Source of the DNA: Mycobacterium sp. PS03-16
GTDB lineage: Bacteria; Actinomycetota; Actinomycetes; Mycobacteriales; Mycobacteriaceae
Assembly: GCF_004570325.1 (NCBI RefSeq)
Contig: NZ_SPQO01000009.1
Span: 62,001 to 126,000 of the forward strand
Direction of reading: 5' to 3'
DNA length: 64,000 nucleotides
Within the stretch, counting starts at the first letter, position 1, and every line of letters starts with the position of its first letter. The position numbers were made by a program, and so were the translations under genes. The notes beneath the pieces were generated by a model. It ran no database searches. It was not told where the DNA came from and saw nothing but the letters and a program-made list of their open reading frames with translations. This document shows, piece by piece, positions 60,589 through 64,000 of the stretch.

Positions 60589-62076
60589 TCACGCGGTGAA
60601 CGCGTAGTCGTCGAGCGGGAATCGGCGACTACGCAGGTAGGCCTCGACGGTCGTGGCGCGGCGTAACGGCACGTCGCCGTTGGAGTCGAAGTAGTAGCTG
60701 TTGGCCAGCCGGCAGCTGTCCTGCCAGAAGATCTGTGTGTGCCGTTTGCGCATCATCTCGGCGAAGTAGCGATCGTTGGCATCGCTGCGCACCTCGACCC
60801 GCCCCGCGCCGCGCCGCCGGGCCTCGGTCAGGCAGCGGATGATGTGGTGCACCTGCGCCTCGATCAGCGCGAAGTACGACGACCCGACGTAGCCGTAGGG
60901 CCCCATGACGGTGAAGAAGTTCGGGAAGCCGGGAATGCTGACACCCTCGTAGGCCTGCATCCGGCGGTGCTCCCAGTAGCCGCTGAGCGTGTCCCCGTCG
61001 CCGTTGGTGACGGCGAACGGCACGGCGTCGACGTCCATCACCTTGAAGCCGGTCGCGAGGATGAGCACGTCGGCCGCGTGGTGTGATCGGTCGGCGGTGG
61101 CGACGCCGGAGCCGGTGATCTTGTCGATCGGGTCGGTGACGAGGGTGACGTTGTCGCGGTTGTAGGTCGACAGGTACGTGTTGTGGAAGCCCGGGCGTTT
61201 GCAGCCGACGGCGTAGCGCGGGGTCAACTTGTCGCGCACCAGCGGGTCGTGGACCTCCTTGCGCAGGTAGTTGCGGCCCATCCGCTCGGTGAGCTTGCCC
61301 AGCGGCAGGTACTTGGCGTACTGCGCGGTCACCGGGAAGGTCAGCTCGACGTAGGCCTGGCTGAGCAACCGCTGTACGGCCTGCCCGCCCGGCAACCGGG
61401 CCGCCCACTGCGCCGCCGGCGGCAGTGGCACGTCGAACTTCGGGAAACACCAGATCGGCGTGCGCTGGAACACGGTCAGGTGCTCGACGATCGGCGCGAT
61501 CTCGGGGATCACCTGAACGGCGGACGCGCCGGTGCCGATGATCGCGACCCGCTTACCGGCCAGGTCCTGGGTGTGGTCCCAGCGGGCGGTGTGCATGGTG
61601 ACCCCGGCGAAATCCGCCACGCCCTCGATGTCGGGCAGTTTCGGCACGTTCAGCGGGCCGCTGCCGTTGATCAGGTACCGCGCGGCGACCTGCTCACCGG
61701 AGTCCAGGTCGACGCGCCACACGTCGTCGGCGCTGTCGAACGTGGCGCCGACGACCGTGGTGTTCAGCCGGATCCGGGAGCGCAGCCCGTACTTGTCGAC
61801 GCAGCGGGCGGCGTACGCCTTGAGTTCCCCGCCGCGCGCGTAGGTCCGGGTCCAGGCCGGGTTCTGCTCGAACGAGAACTGGTAGGAGAACGACGGGATG
61901 TCGACGCCGATGCCGGGATAGGTGTTCCAGTGCCAGGTGCCGCCGACGTCGTCCCCCGCTTCCACGATCAGGTAGTCATCCAGACCCGCGCGGTCCAGCA
62001 GGATCCCGGCGCCGATGCCGGAGAAGCCCGCGCCGACGATCAGCGTTTCGACATCACGTGTTGTCGTTGTGCCCAT
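60589..62076 (-). CDS. Flavin-containing / Baeyer-Villiger-type monooxygenase
   Basis: 495 residues. FAD-binding TLIVGAGFSGIGAGILLDRAG, then GDDVGGTWHWNTYPGIGVDIPSFSYQFSF, the fingerprint FAGVTMHTARWDH, which fits FxGxxxHxxxW, and the NADPH site VAIIGTGASAVQVIPEI. These are Baeyer-Villiger/EthA-like enzymes that oxidise ketones or sulfur compounds. Located after metK like Rv1393c in M. tuberculosis (from memory). Substrate unknown. Confidence 0.9.
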   Translation of the reverse strand: MGTTTTRDVETLIVGAGFSGIGAGILLDRAGLDDYLIVEAGDDVGGTWHWNTYPGIGVDIPSFSYQFSFEQNPAWTRTYARGGELKAYAARCVDKYGLRSRIRLNTTVVGATFDSADDVWRVDLDSGEQVAARYLINGSGPLNVPKLPDIEGVADFAGVTMHTARWDHTQDLAGKRVAIIGTGASAVQVIPEIAPIVEHLTVFQRTPIWCFPKFDVPLPPAAQWAARLPGGQAVQRLLSQAYVELTFPVTAQYAKYLPLGKLTERMGRNYLRKEVHDPLVRDKLTPRYAVGCKRPGFHNTYLSTYNRDNVTLVTDPIDKITGSGVATADRSHHAADVLILATGFKVMDVDAVPFAVTNGDGDTLSGYWEHRRMQAYEGVSIPGFPNFFTVMGPYGYVGSSYFALIEAQVHHIIRCLTEARRRGAGRVEVRSDANDRYFAEMMRKRHTQIFWQDSCRLANSYYFDSNGDVPLRRATTVEAYLRSRRFPLDDYAFTA

Positions 62077-62102
62077 GTCCGCACTGTAGAGCGCGCACGG
62101 CG

Positions 62103-63047
62103 TCAGGGATGCAGGACCGCCCGAAGCGCGGCCAGACCGCGGTCGGCCGCGGCGGTGGCGGCCGGCACCACCCCGGCGTAGCCGAGGTAACCGTGCACCA
62201 GGCTCGCCGCGTTGTCCACCTGCACCGCCACCCCCGCGGCGGCCAGCGATTCGGCGTAGCTCAGACCGTCGTCGCGCAGGGGGTCATGGCCGGCGACGGC
62301 GATGTAGGCCGGCGGCAGCCCGGCGAAGTCGTCCGCCCGGCCGGGTGCCAGTCCGGGGGCCGGATCGGAGAGGTCGGCGTCACTGGCGTACCACCCGGCG
62401 AACCCGGCGATGGCCGCCAGGTCGAGGATGGGCGCGTCGGCGTTCTCGGCCATCGAGGGCAGCGTCAGATCCCAGTGCGTGGCCGGATACCACAGCAGCT
62501 GGAACGCGAGCGCCGGACCGCCGTGGTCGCGCGCCCGCTGGGTCATCACCGCCGCGAGGTTGCCGCCCGCCGAGTCGCCGGCCACCGCCAGCCTCGCGGT
62601 GTCGGCGCCGAGTTCGTCGCCGTGGCCGGCGACCCACCGCAGCGCGGCCCACGCGTCCTCGACCGCCGCCGGATAGGGATGCTCGGGGGCCAGCCGGTAA
62701 TCCACGGACACCACCACCGCACCGGCGGCCACCGCGTGCATCCGGCACTCCCCGTCGTGGGTGTCCAGATCGCCGACGGCGAAGCCGCCGCCGTGGAAGA
62801 ACACCACGACCGGCGGGGTGTCGCCGGTCACGGGTGGCCGGTAGACGCGGACGGTGAGGTCGCCGGCCGGGCCGGGAATCTGCCGGTCCTCGGCGTGCAC
62901 CTCGGGGTGCAGGCCGCGCCGCGGCAGGGCCCGCAACCGGCGGCGGGCGGCCTCCACGCCGTCGTCGATCGACAGCTGGAACGGAACGGCGTCCAGTACC
63001 TTCATCAGGATGGCGTCGAGTGGCGGCTTCTCGTCGGTGGCAGACAC
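62103..63047 (-). CDS. Alpha/beta hydrolase of the hormone-sensitive-lipase family (LipH/LipI-like)
   Basis: 314 residues. Oxyanion motif [14 protein letters not shown], nucleophile [10 protein letters not shown], and the later Asp (HDPLRDDG) and His (VHGYLGY) of the triad. HSL-family esterases of this type act on short-chain esters. GTG start at 63045-63047. Divergent from the YhhN gene, with starts 28 bp apart or, if YhhN begins at 63037, overlapping by 11 bp. Same neighbourhood as lipH/lipI in M. tuberculosis (from memory). Confidence 0.9.
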   Translation of the reverse strand: MSATDEKPPLDAILMKVLDAVPFQLSIDDGVEAARRRLRALPRRGLHPEVHAEDRQIPGPAGDLTVRVYRPPVTGDTPPVVVFFHGGGFAVGDLDTHDGECRMHAVAAGAVVVSVDYRLAPEHPYPAAVEDAWAALRWVAGHGDELGADTARLAVAGDSAGGNLAAVMTQRARDHGGPALAFQLLWYPATHWDLTLPSMAENADAPILDLAAIAGFAGWYASDADLSDPAPGLAPGRADDFAGLPPAYIAVAGHDPLRDDGLSYAESLAAAGVAVQVDNAASLVHGYLGYAGVVPAATAAADRGLAALRAVLHP

Positions 63048-63075
63048 GACCTCACCGTACGCAGAGCGGCGGACG

Positions 63076-63747
63076 GTGCGGCTGTGGGGCGCGGCCGCTG
63101 TGGCCGCCGCCGCGTACGGGGTGTTCCTGATCGTGACGGCGCTGCGGGTGCCCGCGGGCGCCGAGCTGACCGGTCAGTTCGTCGCCCAGCCCGCGGTCAA
63201 GGCGCTGGCCGCGGTGCTGCTGGCGGTGGCGGCGTTCGGGCATCCGATCGGCCGGGAGCGACGCTGGCTGGTGCCGGCCCTGCTGTTCTCGGCCACCGGC
63301 GATTTCCTGCTGGCCATGCCGTGGTGGGAGCCGTCATTCGTGTTCGGCCTGGCCGCGTTCCTGCTGGCGCACCTGTGTTTCCTGGCCGCGCTCGTACCTC
63401 TGGCGGTACGGACCCCGGCGCGCCTGACCGCGGCGGCGCTCACCGTGCTGGCCTGCGCCGGCCTACTGACGTGGTTCTGGCCGCGGCTGCTCGCCGACGG
63501 GATGGCCGTCCCGGTGACCGCCTATATCGCGGTGCTCGGCGCGATGGTGTGCGCGGCGCTGCTGGCCCGGCTGCCCACACCGTGGACGGCGCTGGGTGCG
63601 GTGTGTTTCGCCGTTTCCGACGCGATGATCGGCATCGGGCGGTTCGTCCTGGGCTCCGAGGCGCTGGCCGTGCCGATCTGGTGGGCGTACGCGGCGTCGC
63701 TGCTGCTCATCACGGCCGGGTTCTTCTTCGGCCGCGCCCGCGGCTGA
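63076..63747 (+). CDS. YhhN family membrane protein (lysoplasmalogenase-like)
   Basis: 223 residues from the GTG at 63076; a GTG at 63037 gives 236 residues but overlaps the divergent esterase start. Seven to eight hydrophobic helices. [16 protein letters not shown] and [18 protein letters not shown] carry the conserved acidic residues of the YhhN/TMEM86 family, which hydrolyses the vinyl-ether bond of lysoplasmalogens in animals; the bacterial substrate is not established. Corresponds to Rv1401 (from memory). Confidence 0.85.
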   Translation: MRLWGAAAVAAAAYGVFLIVTALRVPAGAELTGQFVAQPAVKALAAVLLAVAAFGHPIGRERRWLVPALLFSATGDFLLAMPWWEPSFVFGLAAFLLAHLCFLAALVPLAVRTPARLTAAALTVLACAGLLTWFWPRLLADGMAVPVTAYIAVLGAMVCAALLARLPTPWTALGAVCFAVSDAMIGIGRFVLGSEALAVPIWWAYAASLLLITAGFFFGRARG

Positions 63748-63876
63748 GCCGGGTGCCGGTGTCTCTCCTCACAGGCGCGGTCCGCCGGGGGACGTAGCCC
63801 CCACACCCCGCGTGCCATCGCCGACAATGGCGCGACGGTGCGGCACCGGCCGCCCGTCGACACAGAGGGAGCGTGG

Positions 63877-64000
63877 ATGGCACGGGCACTCGGACCGGAC
63901 CGGCGGATTTCGTTGGCGCCGTTGACGGTTGTGGAGCTCACGCCGCCGGAGACGGTCGGCTGCGCGGCGGCCGCGGGATTCGACGCGGTCGGTCTGCGAC
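63877..64000 (+). CDS. 5' end of a sugar phosphate isomerase/epimerase gene, cut by the window edge
   Basis: 41 codons are visible from the ATG at 63877, with a GAGGGAG site. The start ISLAPLTVVELTPPETVG followed by CAAAAGFDAVGLR is typical of xylose-isomerase-like TIM-barrel proteins (AP endonuclease 2 family), where it forms the first strand and helix. The catalytic part lies outside the window. Confidence 0.7.
   Translation, partial: MARALGPDRRISLAPLTVVELTPPETVGCAAAAGFDAVGLR

Overview
The window is high-GC DNA with GTG and TTG starts, many 4-nt start/stop overlaps, TANNNT -10 boxes and mycobacterial gene families (mIHF, mbtM, DUF3097, the Rv2557-type duplicated protein, a PyrR-type leader in front of pyrR). 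It is almost certainly a chromosomal piece of a non-tuberculous, probably rapid-growing mycobacterium (Mycolicibacterium-like). Gene order agrees, from memory, with two M. tuberculosis blocks (around Rv2570-Rv2533 and Rv1379-Rv1401), joined here in one locus.

Layout. 1-5642: a cut divergent gene, an HxlR regulator with a perfect palindromic operator, a YjbR-family gene that looks frameshifted, and a three-gene operon of unknown biological role (circularly permuted ATP-grasp/alpha-E fusion, transglutaminase-like protein, Mx-type zinc metallopeptidase). 5639-9984: a MerR regulator/NAD-dependent reductase operon with a classic 19-bp-spacer MerR promoter, an ASCH-like protein, a DUF3097 protein and rarA. 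9992-10897: an ArsR/SRPBCC pair with promoter and operator. 11152-17727: a six-gene lipid/polyketide cluster in which a type III polyketide synthase/ICMT-like methyltransferase pair occurs twice, around an MMPL transporter and before an FAD oxidoreductase. 17743-19320: an mbtM-like fatty-acyl-AMP ligase, convergent with that cluster and carrying an IdeR-like box over its promoter. 19615-21144: a GlsB-type membrane protein, a tandemly duplicated Rv2557-like protein and a YjbQ protein.

21233-33231: housekeeping block alaS-ruvX-mltG-aroE-prepilin peptidase-aroC-aroK-aroB-aroQ, then a membrane protein on the other strand, pepQ, efp and nusB. The aro genes cover four central shikimate-pathway enzymes plus 3-dehydroquinate synthase, nearly all translationally coupled. 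33410-46631: accessory region with a SsuABC/TauABC-like ABC importer whose two permeases are fused, a divergent large LuxR-family regulator, a 1456-residue secreted beta-propeller/cadherin-like protein with 150-bp DNA repeats, an FAD monooxygenase and a beta-lactamase-like serine hydrolase.

46674-55856: the pyrimidine operon pyrR-(12-codon ORF)-pyrB-pyrC-membrane protein-carA-carB-pyrF-membrane protein, under a PyrR-type leader that overlaps the pyrR ribosome binding site. 55895-60585: a small secreted protein, then mihF-gmk-rpoZ-coaBC-metK. 60589-64000: a flavin monooxygenase, a LipH/LipI-like esterase, a YhhN protein and the start of a sugar phosphate isomerase/epimerase.

The most rewarding regions are the duplicated polyketide module next to an iron-regulated-looking mbtM, the ATP-grasp/alpha-E/transglutaminase/peptidase operon, and a set of well-formed regulatory sites (HxlR, ArsR, MerR, IdeR and PyrR types). 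Gene identifications and comparisons with other genomes rest on recognition of protein motifs and memory; no database search was run.
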